The position numbers and the translations under genes are program-made. The notes under the pieces are model-generated. The model saw nothing but the letters and a program-made list of their open reading frames with translations. It was not told the origin of the DNA and did not search any database. DNA of 64,000 nucleotides, taken from positions 372,001 to 436,000 of the forward strand of contig CP140033.1 of the NCBI GenBank assembly GCA_039830015.1. Direction: 5' to 3'. Positions 16,667-26,780 of the stretch are shown one piece after another; the first letter of the stretch is position 1, and each line of letters opens with the position of its first letter. The DNA comes from Buchnera aphidicola (Meitanaphis elongallis) (GTDB taxonomy: Bacteria > Pseudomonadota > Gammaproteobacteria > Enterobacterales > Enterobacteriaceae).

Positions 16667-19528
16667 TCATAATAGTTCTTCTTTTTTCAAAAGTAATTGT
16701 TCTTGTGTTACTTGGTACTGATGTAAACGTTCTTTTACGTTTTTAACTATTTCTAATGGAGCGTGCGTTACGAAATTTTTGTTTAGTAATTTCAAATTTA
16801 ACTTATTTATTTCTAATTCAATTTTTAGTATTTCATTTTTTATTCTTTTAAGCTCTATTTCCTTTGACATACATCCTAATATAGGAATTAATAATTCTAC
16901 TCCAATAATTGCATATGATAAAAAAGAAAATTTATTTTCCTGCTTATTAGATAATACACATATGTCTTTTAAATATAAAATCTTCTTAAGATACTCTTTA
17001 TATTTTTTTATTAGTTCATATGTTTTTAAATCAATATTACGAAAATATATAGATATTAACATCTTGTAAGATAACTTCATTTTAACACGATGTTGACACA
17101 CAATTAACTTAATAGATCTAATCCATTTCATATCTTCCATAACAATATCATTTTTTAAATTTATATCATATTTCGGGAACAAACATAACATAATTGTACT
17201 AACATTTTTAATTCTTAAAAAAACTTGAAGTTTTTGCCAAATTTCTTCAGTTATAAATGGAATAATTGGATGTGCTAAACGCAATATGGATTCTAAGATG
17301 TGCAATAAAGTATATTTAGTTCCAATTGATTCTAAATATGAACAAGATAAAATAAAAGGTTTTACTAATTCTATATAAAAATCACAAAATTTATTCCAAA
17401 CAAATTCATATAATATGTTTGAAGCTATATCAAATCGATACGTATCTAAGGCACATCTATATTTTTTTACTGTAATATTAAATTGTAACAATATCCATTG
17501 ATCAGCTATTGATAGTACCTTTTTTTCATTATTTTCTATCACTTCATCACTAATATTTAATAACACAAATCGACTAGCATTCCACAACTTATTACAAAAA
17601 TTACGATATCCCTGAAGTCGATTGACATTCCAGTGAATATATCTTGTTGGACTAGCTAATATTGCACATGTAAATCTTAATGCGTCAGTGCCTGACGCAA
17701 TAATTCCATTAGGAAACGCGTTTATAGTCTGCTTGTAAATCTTACTTTTCAATCCAGATTGCAACATATTTTTCGTTCTTTTTTGAATTAGTTCTTCTAA
17801 TGTAATTCCGTTAATCATATCTAATGGATCAATTACATTACCTTGTGATTTTGACATTTTTTTTCCGTGTTCATCACAAATTAGACCAGTAACATAAACT
17901 GTTTTAAAAGGTACTCGCAGTTGATCATCATCATTTTTAATAAGATGCATGCTCAGCATTATCATACGAGCAATCCAAAAAAAGATTATATCAAAACCGC
18001 TTATAATTACATTAGTAGGATAAAACATTTTTAAAAAATTAGCATCATTAGGCCATCCTAAAGACGAAAATATCCATAAACTAGAAGAAAACCATGTATC
18101 TAATACATCATTGTCTTGTATTAATTTTGTATTATTAGGTAACTTATATGTTTTTCTCACATCTTTTTCATTATGTCCAACATATATATTTCTTTTTTCA
18201 TCATACCAAACAGGAACTTGATGCCCCCACCATAGTTGTCTTGAAATACACCAATCTTTTATATTGTTCATCCAAGAGAAATAAATATTTTCATATTTTT
18301 TAGGTACAAATTTAATATCTCCATTTTTTACAGCTTGTAATGCTTTTTTTGCTAAAAAAGAAACGTTTAAATACCATTGATCAGTTAACAATGGTTCAAT
18401 AATAGAATTATTTCTATCTCCATATAGAACTGTTACATCTTGTATTAAAACTTTATCTAACTTTTTTAGTATAACTAATTCATCAATAATTTTTTTTCTT
18501 GCTAATAATTTATTTATATTATGAAATCTAGAAGGAATCTTTTCATTATAGACAAAAGAAGGTTGACCATCTACATTATATTCTTGTGCAATATGAGAAA
18601 TGTTTCCGTCAAGAGTAAAAATATTAATCATTGGCAAATTATGACGTAATCCTACTTCAAAATCATTAAAGTCATGAGCAGGAGTAACTTTGACGCAACC
18701 AGTACCTTTATCCATTTGAACAAAATTATCTCCAATAATAGGAACAATTCTATTAATTAGTGGAACTAACACTTTTTTTCCTATTAATTGTTTATACCTT
18801 ATATCTTTTGGATGTACTGCTACTGCTGTATCTCCAAACAACGTTTCAGGTTTAGTAGTAGCAACAATTAAATGCTTGCTATGTTTATCGTTTATAGAAC
18901 TAGTATTATCACATATTAAAGTATATTTTATATACCACATTTTTCCTACAAAAGTACGATTTTTTACTTCTAAATCAGAAACTACCGTCTTTAATATGGG
19001 ATCCCAATTAACTATTTTTTTTCTTTTGTATATTAATTTTTGATTATATAAAATTATAAATGCTTTTTTTACTGCCATAGATATTTCTGAATCTAAAGTA
19101 AACTTTTCATTTGTCCAATCTACAGAAATACCTAATTGACGCATTTGACTAGTAATTGTTTTTATAGATTCTTCTTTCCACTTCCATGCTCTTTTTATAA
19201 AATTTTTCTTTCCATATTCTTGAACAGTTTTATTTTCTTCCGAAAATATCTTTTTTTCAAGAACAATTTGAGTAGCAATACCAGCATGATCAGTTCCTAC
19301 TTGCCAAAAAGTATTTTTTCCTTGCATACGATGATATCGTATCAAAATATCCATAATTGTATATTGAAATGCATGCCCTATGTGTAGATTCCCAGTGATG
19401 TTTGGTGGTGGAAGTATAATACAGTAATTAGATTGACTACCATCTAAACTAGGTCGAAAATATCCATTTTTCTCCCAAAACTCATATAAACTTTTTTCAA
19501 TTTCAGTGGGATTAAAAAATTTTTTCAT
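16667..19528 (-). CDS. valS: valyl-tRNA synthetase
   Basis: ValRS, a class Ia synthetase, charges tRNA-Val and edits threonine. The 953 residues (E. coli 951) include the HIGH motif in GNLHIGHAFQ near residue 45, the CP1 editing domain (TPAHDFNDFEVG), KMSKS in GKKMSKSQGN, an anticodon-binding helical domain and the C-terminal coiled coil. ATG 19528 gives MKKFFNPTEIEK, matching E. coli MEKTYNPQDIEQ; a TTG three codons earlier is less likely. pepA lies just upstream on the same strand; holC, between them in E. coli, is missing. Confidence 0.96.
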   Translation of the reverse strand: MKKFFNPTEIEKSLYEFWEKNGYFRPSLDGSQSNYCIILPPPNITGNLHIGHAFQYTIMDILIRYHRMQGKNTFWQVGTDHAGIATQIVLEKKIFSEENKTVQEYGKKNFIKRAWKWKEESIKTITSQMRQLGISVDWTNEKFTLDSEISMAVKKAFIILYNQKLIYKRKKIVNWDPILKTVVSDLEVKNRTFVGKMWYIKYTLICDNTSSINDKHSKHLIVATTKPETLFGDTAVAVHPKDIRYKQLIGKKVLVPLINRIVPIIGDNFVQMDKGTGCVKVTPAHDFNDFEVGLRHNLPMINIFTLDGNISHIAQEYNVDGQPSFVYNEKIPSRFHNINKLLARKKIIDELVILKKLDKVLIQDVTVLYGDRNNSIIEPLLTDQWYLNVSFLAKKALQAVKNGDIKFVPKKYENIYFSWMNNIKDWCISRQLWWGHQVPVWYDEKRNIYVGHNEKDVRKTYKLPNNTKLIQDNDVLDTWFSSSLWIFSSLGWPNDANFLKMFYPTNVIISGFDIIFFWIARMIMLSMHLIKNDDDQLRVPFKTVYVTGLICDEHGKKMSKSQGNVIDPLDMINGITLEELIQKRTKNMLQSGLKSKIYKQTINAFPNGIIASGTDALRFTCAILASPTRYIHWNVNRLQGYRNFCNKLWNASRFVLLNISDEVIENNEKKVLSIADQWILLQFNITVKKYRCALDTYRFDIASNILYEFVWNKFCDFYIELVKPFILSCSYLESIGTKYTLLHILESILRLAHPIIPFITEEIWQKLQVFLRIKNVSTIMLCLFPKYDINLKNDIVMEDMKWIRSIKLIVCQHRVKMKLSYKMLISIYFRNIDLKTYELIKKYKEYLKKILYLKDICVLSNKQENKFSFLSYAIIGVELLIPILGCMSKEIELKRIKNEILKIELEINKLNLKLLNKNFVTHAPLEIVKNVKERLHQYQVTQEQLLLKKEELL

Positions 19529-19615
19529 TTTGTTCAATTCTTAGTAGAAAACGTGGTGATGTCACATTAAATAATAATTCAAAGATGTAATAAAACACTA
19601 TACATATTCATACAT

Positions 19616-21121
19616 TTATAGTGAATTTTTTAATTTATTTAAAAGGAATTGAGAAAGTAATGATATAGGACGACCCGTAGATTGTTTTTTTTTGCCAGAA
19701 ATCCATGCAGTACCAGCAATATCTAAATGAGCCCATTTATATTCTTTAGCAAATTTAGATAAGAAACAAGCAGCTGTAATAGCGCCAGCATTCCTTCCTC
19801 CAGTATTGTTAATATCAGCTACATTTGATTTCAAACTATTATAATATTCTTTAAATAAAGGTAATTGCCATACCTTATCATCAGTTTGATAACCAGCATT
19901 TTCTATATCTTTTGCTAGCGTAGCATTATTAGACATTAAACCAGTTACATCATTGCCTAATGCAACTACACAAGCTCCTGTTAAAGTAGCTATGTCAATT
20001 ACTATATCAGGTTTAAATACTTTAATATAAGTTAATACATCACAAATTACTAACCTACCTTCGGCGTCTGTATTTAACACTTCTACTGTTGTCCCAGACA
20101 TAGTTGTTAATATATCACCAGGACGAAAAGATCTTTCACTAAGCATATTTTCACATCCTGCTAATATTCCTACAATATTTAAAGGCAATTTTAATTCGGA
20201 AATAAAAACCATTAATCCAAGAACTACCGCCGCACCAGACATATCATATTTCATTTCATCCATACATGTAGATGGCTTAATAGAAATACCACCAGAATCG
20301 AAAGTAACACCTTTCCCTATAAATACAATATTTTTAAAATCATGATCTTTATGTCCTTTATATTCAATTATAGACATAAGTGCTTTATTTTTGGATCCTC
20401 TTCCAACAGACAAATATGCGTTCATTCCTAAACTTTTCATCTTGTTGGAATCAATTATACTTGTACACATAACATCGGGATGTTTTAAAGATAACTGCTG
20501 AGCTCTAAGAGATAAATAAGAAGGATTACAAATATTAGGAGGAGTATTTGAAAGATCTTTAGCACATTTTATTCCTTTAGAAATCGCTAATCCATGTTTA
20601 ATAGCAGTTCTACCATATAATATGTCATCATACAATGGTACGTGAAAAATAATACTATTTAGTAAAGTAAACAATCTTGATTTTATAGTTTTAAATTTAT
20701 CAAAATTATATAATTGATTTTGAATAGTTTCAATGGCAAATCTAATTTTCCAATATATGTTTAGTTCTTTAATATCAAGTTCAGAAAAAAAATAATTAAT
20801 TTGAGAAATTGGTAATTCTTGAATAATATTTAAACTCGTTTTGAAAACCTTTTTATAAGTGTCTATATTAAAAGAACATTTTTTGCCACATCCAATTAAT
20901 ACGATTCTTTTTGAAGAGATATTAGAAACATCATACAATAATAAAGATTGACCAATTTTCCCTTCTATTTCCTTGGTTTTAATCAAATTACTAATATAAC
21001 CATTAGAAAATTTATCCAAACGTTTAATTGATCTGCAAATGTTATGATCTTCGAAAAATCCAAAAACTAAACAATCAGAATTCTTTTTATTTAAACTATT
21101 ATGTTCTATATTGTATTTCAT
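19616..21121 (-). CDS. pepA: cytosol aminopeptidase A (leucyl aminopeptidase)
   Basis: PepA is a hexameric two-zinc/manganese aminopeptidase of family M17 that also binds DNA in E. coli (Xer recombination at cer, and carAB control). The 501 residues (E. coli 503) have metal-binding GKGVTFDSGGISIKP, MKYDMSGAA, the family signature NTDAEGRL and the C-terminal ATGRPISLLSQFLL. The N-terminal DNA-binding lobe is present but diverged. A GGAAAG site precedes the ATG. It is divergent from argF. Whether the DNA-binding role survives in this reduced genome is not visible. Confidence 0.96.
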   Translation of the reverse strand: MKYNIEHNSLNKKNSDCLVFGFFEDHNICRSIKRLDKFSNGYISNLIKTKEIEGKIGQSLLLYDVSNISSKRIVLIGCGKKCSFNIDTYKKVFKTSLNIIQELPISQINYFFSELDIKELNIYWKIRFAIETIQNQLYNFDKFKTIKSRLFTLLNSIIFHVPLYDDILYGRTAIKHGLAISKGIKCAKDLSNTPPNICNPSYLSLRAQQLSLKHPDVMCTSIIDSNKMKSLGMNAYLSVGRGSKNKALMSIIEYKGHKDHDFKNIVFIGKGVTFDSGGISIKPSTCMDEMKYDMSGAAVVLGLMVFISELKLPLNIVGILAGCENMLSERSFRPGDILTTMSGTTVEVLNTDAEGRLVICDVLTYIKVFKPDIVIDIATLTGACVVALGNDVTGLMSNNATLAKDIENAGYQTDDKVWQLPLFKEYYNSLKSNVADINNTGGRNAGAITAACFLSKFAKEYKWAHLDIAGTAWISGKKKQSTGRPISLLSQFLLNKLKNSL

Positions 21122-21658
21122 GTTCTTTCCAAAAATATATTCATTTTAGATATTTAGTACATTAATTCTATAAATGTAACGCTTCAAAATTCAGAATAAG
21201 AAAAATTATTATATATCAATATATAATAAACATGATACTAAAAATTTAATTCCTTTATAAATATCTATAAAAAGTAAATTAATTTATCTACTAAAAATAT
21301 AATTTAGAAAAAATATTTAAGTATATATCAATATTTTAATTTGTTTATTTTATTTAAATTCTAATTTCACTTAAATATCAAATATGATAAAATTTAAAGA
21401 TATAAAAATATATTATAACTTTATAATTTATTGTACTACTAATTATATAGCATAAGTTTACTTCTTTTGTGAAAGAAAATATAAGTTATTTGTTTTTAAC
21501 CAGAATTCAAGTAATTTTTAATTTATTTCTAATTCTAACTGTTTTTATAACAAGTAATTAAATAAAAATTATAATATTAAAATTAGATACCATTATAACT
21601 AAATATCTTGTTGTTAAAATATAAATAAATATTAATATCTATTAAGGATAATAAATGG
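21122..21658. other. long AT-rich intergenic region between divergent pepA and argF
   Basis: About 530 bases without a supported gene. It must hold the promoters of pepA (minus) and argF (plus), but no strong -35/-10 pair or ARG-box-like palindrome stood out. The lptFG genes found at this place in E. coli leave no readable remnant. Confidence 0.5.
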
Positions 21659-22675
21659 ATGAATACATTATATAATAAAAGTTGTCTTAAATTATCAGAT
21701 TTTAGAAATGATGATATTAAATATATTATTAAAGTAGCTAAATTTTTGAAAAACTCAAAAAAAAATGATAAAGAGATACGTTATTTGAAAAATAAAAAAA
21801 TTGTATTAATATTTGAGCAAGAATCAACTAGAACTAGATGTGCATTTGAAGTTGCAGCATTTGATCAAGGAGCCAACGTTACATATTTAGGACCAGGAAA
21901 TACTCATTTAGGATATAAAGAATCTATACAAGATACTGCGAGAGTATTAAGTCGTATGTATAATGGCATTCAATATCGTGGACATAATCATAAAACAATA
22001 GAAATACTAGGAAAATACGCTAATGTACCAATATGGAACGGGTTGACAAAAAAATTTCATCCTACACAAATATTGGCAGATCTGTTAACTATGAAAGAAA
22101 CATTATCGTCTAAATCATTATCTAATATTAGTTGTGCTTATGTTGGCGATACAAAAAATAACATAAGTGCTACATTATTAGAAGCTGCAGCTATCTTAGG
22201 TTTTAATCTACGTTTAGTTGCACCTATCCAATTTTGGCCAAAATCAGAGTTCTTTATGAAATGTAAAACACAAGCTAAACAAAATAATGGAGATATAATT
22301 TGTACAGAAAACATTAAAGAAGGTGTAAAAAACGTAGATTTTATCTATACCGATGTTTGGATGTCTATGGGTTATCCACAAAAAGAATGGAATAGTAGAA
22401 TTAAATTACTAAAAAAATATCAAGTAAATTCTAATATGTTGAGTCTTACACACAATAGAAATATACAAGTATTACATTGCTTACCTTCTTTTCACGACAA
22501 TAATACAATTGTAGGTAACAAAATAATTCAACAAAATAATTTAGAAAATGGAATAGAAATTACAAATGAAATATTTGAACTATATTCAAACATAATTTTT
22601 GAACAATCTGAAAATAGATTACATATTATTAAAGCACTCATGGTTACTAGTCTCATCAAAAATTTTTCTTTTTAA
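21659..22675 (+). CDS. argF: ornithine carbamoyltransferase
   Basis: This enzyme makes citrulline from ornithine and carbamoyl phosphate, a step of arginine synthesis, and the arginine may benefit the host. The 338 residues (E. coli ArgF/ArgI 334) have the carbamoyl-phosphate motif STRTRC, the HPTQ segment, ornithine-binding DVWMSMG and HCLPSF with the catalytic Cys. The start is ATG 21659 with an AAGGA site; an ATG four bases upstream is closed after six codons. It precedes pyrB, so the two carbamoyl-phosphate consumers are adjacent, as argI and pyrB are in E. coli. The symbol argI would serve equally. Confidence 0.95.
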   Translation: MNTLYNKSCLKLSDFRNDDIKYIIKVAKFLKNSKKNDKEIRYLKNKKIVLIFEQESTRTRCAFEVAAFDQGANVTYLGPGNTHLGYKESIQDTARVLSRMYNGIQYRGHNHKTIEILGKYANVPIWNGLTKKFHPTQILADLLTMKETLSSKSLSNISCAYVGDTKNNISATLLEAAAILGFNLRLVAPIQFWPKSEFFMKCKTQAKQNNGDIICTENIKEGVKNVDFIYTDVWMSMGYPQKEWNSRIKLLKKYQVNSNMLSLTHNRNIQVLHCLPSFHDNNTIVGNKIIQQNNLENGIEITNEIFELYSNIIFEQSENRLHIIKALMVTSLIKNFSF

Positions 22676-22838
22676 ATATTGAAATATGAAATATATTTTG
22701 TTTAAATTATTAATTTAAAATTATATTTGATCATTAAGATTTTTAATGGAAAATAGATATTTTTTATATTTATGACAAAATTATAGTATCAATTATGATT
22801 TTCATATTTATTTTTGATAAGGAACAAAATAAACTACA

Positions 22839-23779
22839 ATGAACCAATCTTTACATCTTAAAAACATTATATCTATTAACGACTTAACCAAACAAGAACT
22901 AGAACTAATTCTAAATGTCTCCGATGTATTTAAAAAAAAAATCATTTAACGTTACTAAAAAATAAAATAATCGCTATTTGTTTTTTTGAAGCTTCTACTC
23001 GTACGCGATTATCTTTTGAAACTGCTATACTGAGATTAGGAGCATCAAAAATTGGTTTTTCTGATGGAAACAATATTTCTTTTGGAAAAAAAGGAGAAAG
23101 CTTATCGGATACAATCTCAGTTATCAGTACTTACGTCGATTTAATTATTATTCGTCATCCTAAAGAAGGTGCAGCACGTCTAGCATCCGAATTCTCTAAT
23201 AAAATTCCCATTATAAATGCTGGAGATGGAGCTAATCAACATCCAACTCAAACTTTATTAGATTTATTTACCATTCAAGAAACACAAAAAAAGTTACACA
23301 ATTTAAATATAGGAATAGTAGGAGATTTAAAATATGGAAGAACAGTACATTCTTTAACACAAGCTTTATCAAAATTTAAAAACAATCGTTTTTTCTTTAT
23401 TTCACCAGATACATTGGCTATGCCTAACTATATTAATAGTATGTTATATGAAAAAAAAATAACATGGAATAGATATAATAACATTAAAGAAATTATTTCT
23501 AAAATAGATATCTTATATATGACACGTATTCAAAAAGAACGACTTGAATCTACTGAATATGTAAATATAAAAGCACAATGCGTTTTAAAAAAGATTGACT
23601 TAAAATATGCTAAAAAGAACCTTAAAATTTTACATCCACTACCTCGAATTAATGAAATATCTAAAGATATAGACACAACACCATATGCTTGGTATTTTCA
23701 ACAGGCAAGAAATGGGGTATATGTACGTCAAGCATTATTAGCATTAGTATTGAATAGAGATATATATGAACCAAATTAA
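22839..23779 (+). CDS. pyrB: aspartate carbamoyltransferase catalytic subunit PyrB, frameshifted at an A10 tract
   Basis: PyrB makes carbamoyl aspartate, the committed step of pyrimidine synthesis. ATG 22839 encodes MNQSLHLKNIISINDLTKQ, matching E. coli, but after A10 at 22932-22941 the frame stops at TAA 22947. The next frame carries all the rest: FFEASTRTRLSFE, ISTYVD, HPTQTLLD, KYGRTVHS, HPLPRI and LNRD. One added A gives ...FKKKNHLTLLKNKIIAI... and 313 residues (E. coli 311), so no other lesion exists. Without rescue only about 36 residues are made. The coding end overlaps the pyrI start by 14 bases. Conservation after the tract argues for function through slippage, or for an undercalled homopolymer. 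Confidence 0.85.
22932..22941 (+). other. A10 slippage tract in pyrB
   Basis: Ten A residues follow TTT. Eleven would restore the reading frame; a -1 ribosomal slip on the AAA codons would give the same product. The in-frame stop follows about six bases later. Confidence 0.8.
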
Positions 23780-24233
23780 CAAGCTGAAGGTAGAAGCAAT
23801 TAATTGTGGAAGTGTTATTGATCATATTCCAGCTCATATTGGATTTAAACTACTTACATTATTTAGGTTTACAGAGACAGAACAACGGATTACTATAGGA
23901 TTAAATCTACCTTCAAAAAAATTAATAAAAAAAGATCTTATAAAAATAGAAAATACATTCTTGACAGATAATCAAATAAATCAATTATCTATTTATGCTC
24001 CATGCGCTACAGTAAACCATATTAATGATTATAAATTAGTAGGAAAGATTTTTCCCGCTGTACCTCGACGTATAGATAAAATACTAATATGTCCAAATAG
24101 CAATTGTGTTAGTAACGACGTAGAAATTTCTTCTAGCTTTACTTTCAAAAAAAATAATAATATTTATTTAGTATGTAAATATTGCGAAAAGGAATTTCAA
24201 AAAAATATAATCTTAATAAATCAATGTCAATAA
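23766..24233 (+). CDS. pyrI: aspartate carbamoyltransferase regulatory subunit
   Basis: PyrI binds CTP/ATP and couples allosterically to PyrB in the dodecameric holoenzyme. The 155 residues (E. coli 153) begin MNQINKLKVEAI, aligned with the E. coli nucleotide-binding domain. The zinc domain has all four cysteines, CPNSNC and CKYC. The start overlaps the pyrB stop by 14 bases, which would couple its translation to full-length reading of pyrB. An intact pyrI makes sense only if PyrB is made, which supports rescue of the pyrB frameshift. Confidence 0.95.
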   Translation: MNQINKLKVEAINCGSVIDHIPAHIGFKLLTLFRFTETEQRITIGLNLPSKKLIKKDLIKIENTFLTDNQINQLSIYAPCATVNHINDYKLVGKIFPAVPRRIDKILICPNSNCVSNDVEISSSFTFKKNNNIYLVCKYCEKEFQKNIILINQCQ

Positions 24234-24310
24234 TTATATATAAGTATTAACAAATATATTCGTTTCTAAAAATGCTGAATTTACATTAATATATAGGAAT
24301 AATACAAATT

Positions 24311-24700
24311 ATGAAAGTTATAATTAATACAAGTAAAATGCCAAATCCTATTGGTCCATATACTACAGCAATAAAAATAGACAACTTGATTTTCATATCT
24401 GGACAGATTTCTAGTTCTGTAGACATTAATGATAGAAACAATGATATTGTTATTCAAACTAAAGAAATATTAAATAATATTAAACATATTTTAGAACAAG
24501 CTAACTCAAATGTTGAGGATATTATCAAAACTACTTTATTTATAACTAGCTTGAAATACTTAGATACTATAAACAACATATATAAAACATTTTTTTTAAA
24601 ATATTCTAATTGTTTTCCAACTAGATCTTGTGTCGAAGTATCCAAATTACCTAAAAATGCTTTAATAGAAATTGAAACTATTGCTTACAAAAAAATATAA
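24311..24700 (+). CDS. ridA: 2-iminobutanoate/2-iminopropanoate deaminase RidA
   Basis: RidA hydrolyses reactive enamine/imine intermediates released by PLP enzymes such as threonine dehydratase, protecting isoleucine synthesis. The 129 residues (E. coli 128) of the YjgF/YER057c/UK114 family have IGPYTTAI, SGQI, and the active-site Arg in TRSCVEVSKLPK followed by IEIE. It follows pyrI after 77 bases, as in E. coli (pyrB-pyrI-ridA). A hairpin follows it, before convergent deaD. Confidence 0.95.
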   Translation: MKVIINTSKMPNPIGPYTTAIKIDNLIFISGQISSSVDINDRNNDIVIQTKEILNNIKHILEQANSNVEDIIKTTLFITSLKYLDTINNIYKTFFLKYSNCFPTRSCVEVSKLPKNALIEIETIAYKKI

Positions 24701-24721
24701 CTTTCATAGATATCATTTCAC

Positions 24722-24754
24722 AAGGCAAAGAACTTTTTTTTGTTCTTTTGCCTT
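24722..24754. terminator. hairpin between convergent ridA and deaD
   Basis: The stem AAGGCAAAGAAC pairs with GTTCTTTTGCCTT, leaving one bulged T and an eight-T loop. It lies 22 bases after the ridA stop and could end transcription from ridA; no clear T run follows on either strand. Confidence 0.5.
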
Positions 24755-24977
24755 ATATTAAAATTATTAATATCGTCAAATTGAAAACTTCATTCAACAT
24801 TAATAATCTAATCCACTATAGTTCTCATTTAATATATAGTAATAGTTTTGCTTCATAATACATATTCATGAAAAATTCTAATATTGAAATATAATATTGA
24901 TTAAATATTTTACATATATTAAAATTAACTTATTGTTCTAATATAATTAGAAGTATAACAAAGAAATTGTTAAAAAA

Positions 24978-26780
24978 TTAAGTGTTTTTACGACTATAAA
25001 AAGATAAATTTTTTTCTACTTTATGAGTATTTTTAGTGATATTTCTTCGATCAATAACTTGTTTAAAGTCTGAACGTGCGTTATTATAATTTTTTTTCTG
25101 GTTCTTCAATCGATAACCATTTTTAAATGGTATATTATATAATAGTTTTATATTAATTAATTTATTAAGTATTTTGGTATTAACAAATAACCTAGATAAA
25201 TTTTTAAATAATCCTTTCGGTAATTCAATTGTAGAATATGTAGAGAATAATCTAATGTTCCCAATGTTTTTACTACTAATGTCTCCTTCGTTAGCAATAG
25301 CTCCAACTATATGACGTACTTCTACTCCATCGTTACGTCCTACTTCAATACGATATAAATCCATGTTATTATTTTCTTGACTATCGCGACGAAATCGAAA
25401 ATTATTACTATCGCGTTGATGAACATATCTTGTGTTTGTATGCCGAATAGCACGCACCACTTCAGGTTTTATAATAAGTAAACGTTCTCCCTGTGCCATT
25501 TTTAACAATGCTGCTGCCAATAATTCTATATCTAGTTTACCTAAAGGTTGCAATTTAGGTAATAAACTACGATATTGATCTAAATCTTGACTTTCTAACT
25601 GTAATTGAACTTTTTTAGAAAATTTTTCTAATCGTTTCTGACTCAATAATTCAGTTTTAGGTAATTCTACTTCTATCATAGTTAATTTCATTATACGCTC
25701 AATGTTTCTCAATAAGCGTCGTTCTCTATTTTCAACAAATAACAATGCTTTTCCTTTTCTTCCTGCACGACCTGTACGACCAATACGATGAACATAAGAT
25801 TCTGCATCCATAGGAATATCATAATTAATTACTAAACTAATGCGATCAACATCTAATCCTCGAGCTGCAACATCTGTGGCTATCAATATATCTAATCTTC
25901 CATCCTTTAATTTTTCTAATGTTTGTTCTCTAAGAGATTGGTTCATATCTCCATTTAATGCAGCACTATTATATCCATTACGTTCTAAAGCTTCAGACAC
26001 TTCTAATGTTGCGTTTTTAGTACGAACAAATATAATTGTTGCAGAAAAATCTTCTGACTCTAAAAAACGGACTAATGCATCAGTTTTTTTACCGTAAACC
26101 ATCCAAAAACTTTGTTTAATGTTAGGACGTGTAATAGTATTAGACTGAATCTTAATCTCTTTTGGATTTTTCATAAACCTTTTAGAAATTCTTCGAATAA
26201 CATCTGGCATAGTAGCAGAAAACAAAGCTGTTTGATGTTTCACAGGAATTTGAGTCATGATAGTCTCTACATCTTCTATAAATCCCATTCTCAACATTTC
26301 ATCAGCTTCATCTAATACCAAACTATATAAATTAGATAAATTAAGTGTTCCTCTCTTTAAATGATCCAGTAAACGCCCTGGAGTACCAACAACAATTTGA
26401 GGTCCTTGACGTAAAATTTTTAATTGTACGTCATATCTTTGCCCTCCATATAGAGCTAATACATTTATTCCAACTAAATTTTTTGAAAAATGAGAAAAAG
26501 CTTTAGCAACTTGAATTGCTAACTCACGAGTAGGTGTTAAAACTAAAATTTGAGGCGCTTTTAAATTAGATTTAACATTGTTTAACAAAGGCAGTGCAAA
26601 AGCAGCAGTTTTTCCACTTCCCGTTTGCGCCATGCCTAATACGTCTCTACCTTCTAAAAGATGAGGAATACATGCAACTTGAATAGGTGATGGATCTATA
26701 TATCCCATATCATTTAATGCACTTGTGATCAATGAATTTAAACCTAATCTAGAAAACGTTATTTTATAAGTATGGGTCAT
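24978..26780 (-). CDS. deaD: ATP-dependent RNA helicase DeaD (CsdA)
   Basis: DeaD is a DEAD-box helicase that unwinds RNA in 50S assembly and mRNA decay, classically in the cold. The 600 residues (E. coli 629) carry the Q motif, AQTGSGKT, PTRELA, DEAD in LDEADEML, SAT, and HRIGRTGRAGR. The RNA-binding DbpA-like domain (YRIEVGRNDGVEVRHIVGAIANEGDISS, split here across known family positions) follows. The RGG-rich C-terminal tail of E. coli is replaced by a shorter Lys/Asn-rich tail. It is unlikely to be another helicase, since identity is high throughout. Confidence 0.96.
   Translation of the reverse strand: MTHTYKITFSRLGLNSLITSALNDMGYIDPSPIQVACIPHLLEGRDVLGMAQTGSGKTAAFALPLLNNVKSNLKAPQILVLTPTRELAIQVAKAFSHFSKNLVGINVLALYGGQRYDVQLKILRQGPQIVVGTPGRLLDHLKRGTLNLSNLYSLVLDEADEMLRMGFIEDVETIMTQIPVKHQTALFSATMPDVIRRISKRFMKNPKEIKIQSNTITRPNIKQSFWMVYGKKTDALVRFLESEDFSATIIFVRTKNATLEVSEALERNGYNSAALNGDMNQSLREQTLEKLKDGRLDILIATDVAARGLDVDRISLVINYDIPMDAESYVHRIGRTGRAGRKGKALLFVENRERRLLRNIERIMKLTMIEVELPKTELLSQKRLEKFSKKVQLQLESQDLDQYRSLLPKLQPLGKLDIELLAAALLKMAQGERLLIIKPEVVRAIRHTNTRYVHQRDSNNFRFRRDSQENNNMDLYRIEVGRNDGVEVRHIVGAIANEGDISSKNIGNIRLFSTYSTIELPKGLFKNLSRLFVNTKILNKLINIKLLYNIPFKNGYRLKNQKKNYNNARSDFKQVIDRRNITKNTHKVEKNLSFYSRKNT

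Noticed and set aside
23414..23779. Separate 121-residue gene beginning MAMPNYIN
   Set aside because: It is the C-terminal part of pyrB; homology continues upstream through the A10 tract, so the ATG is internal.
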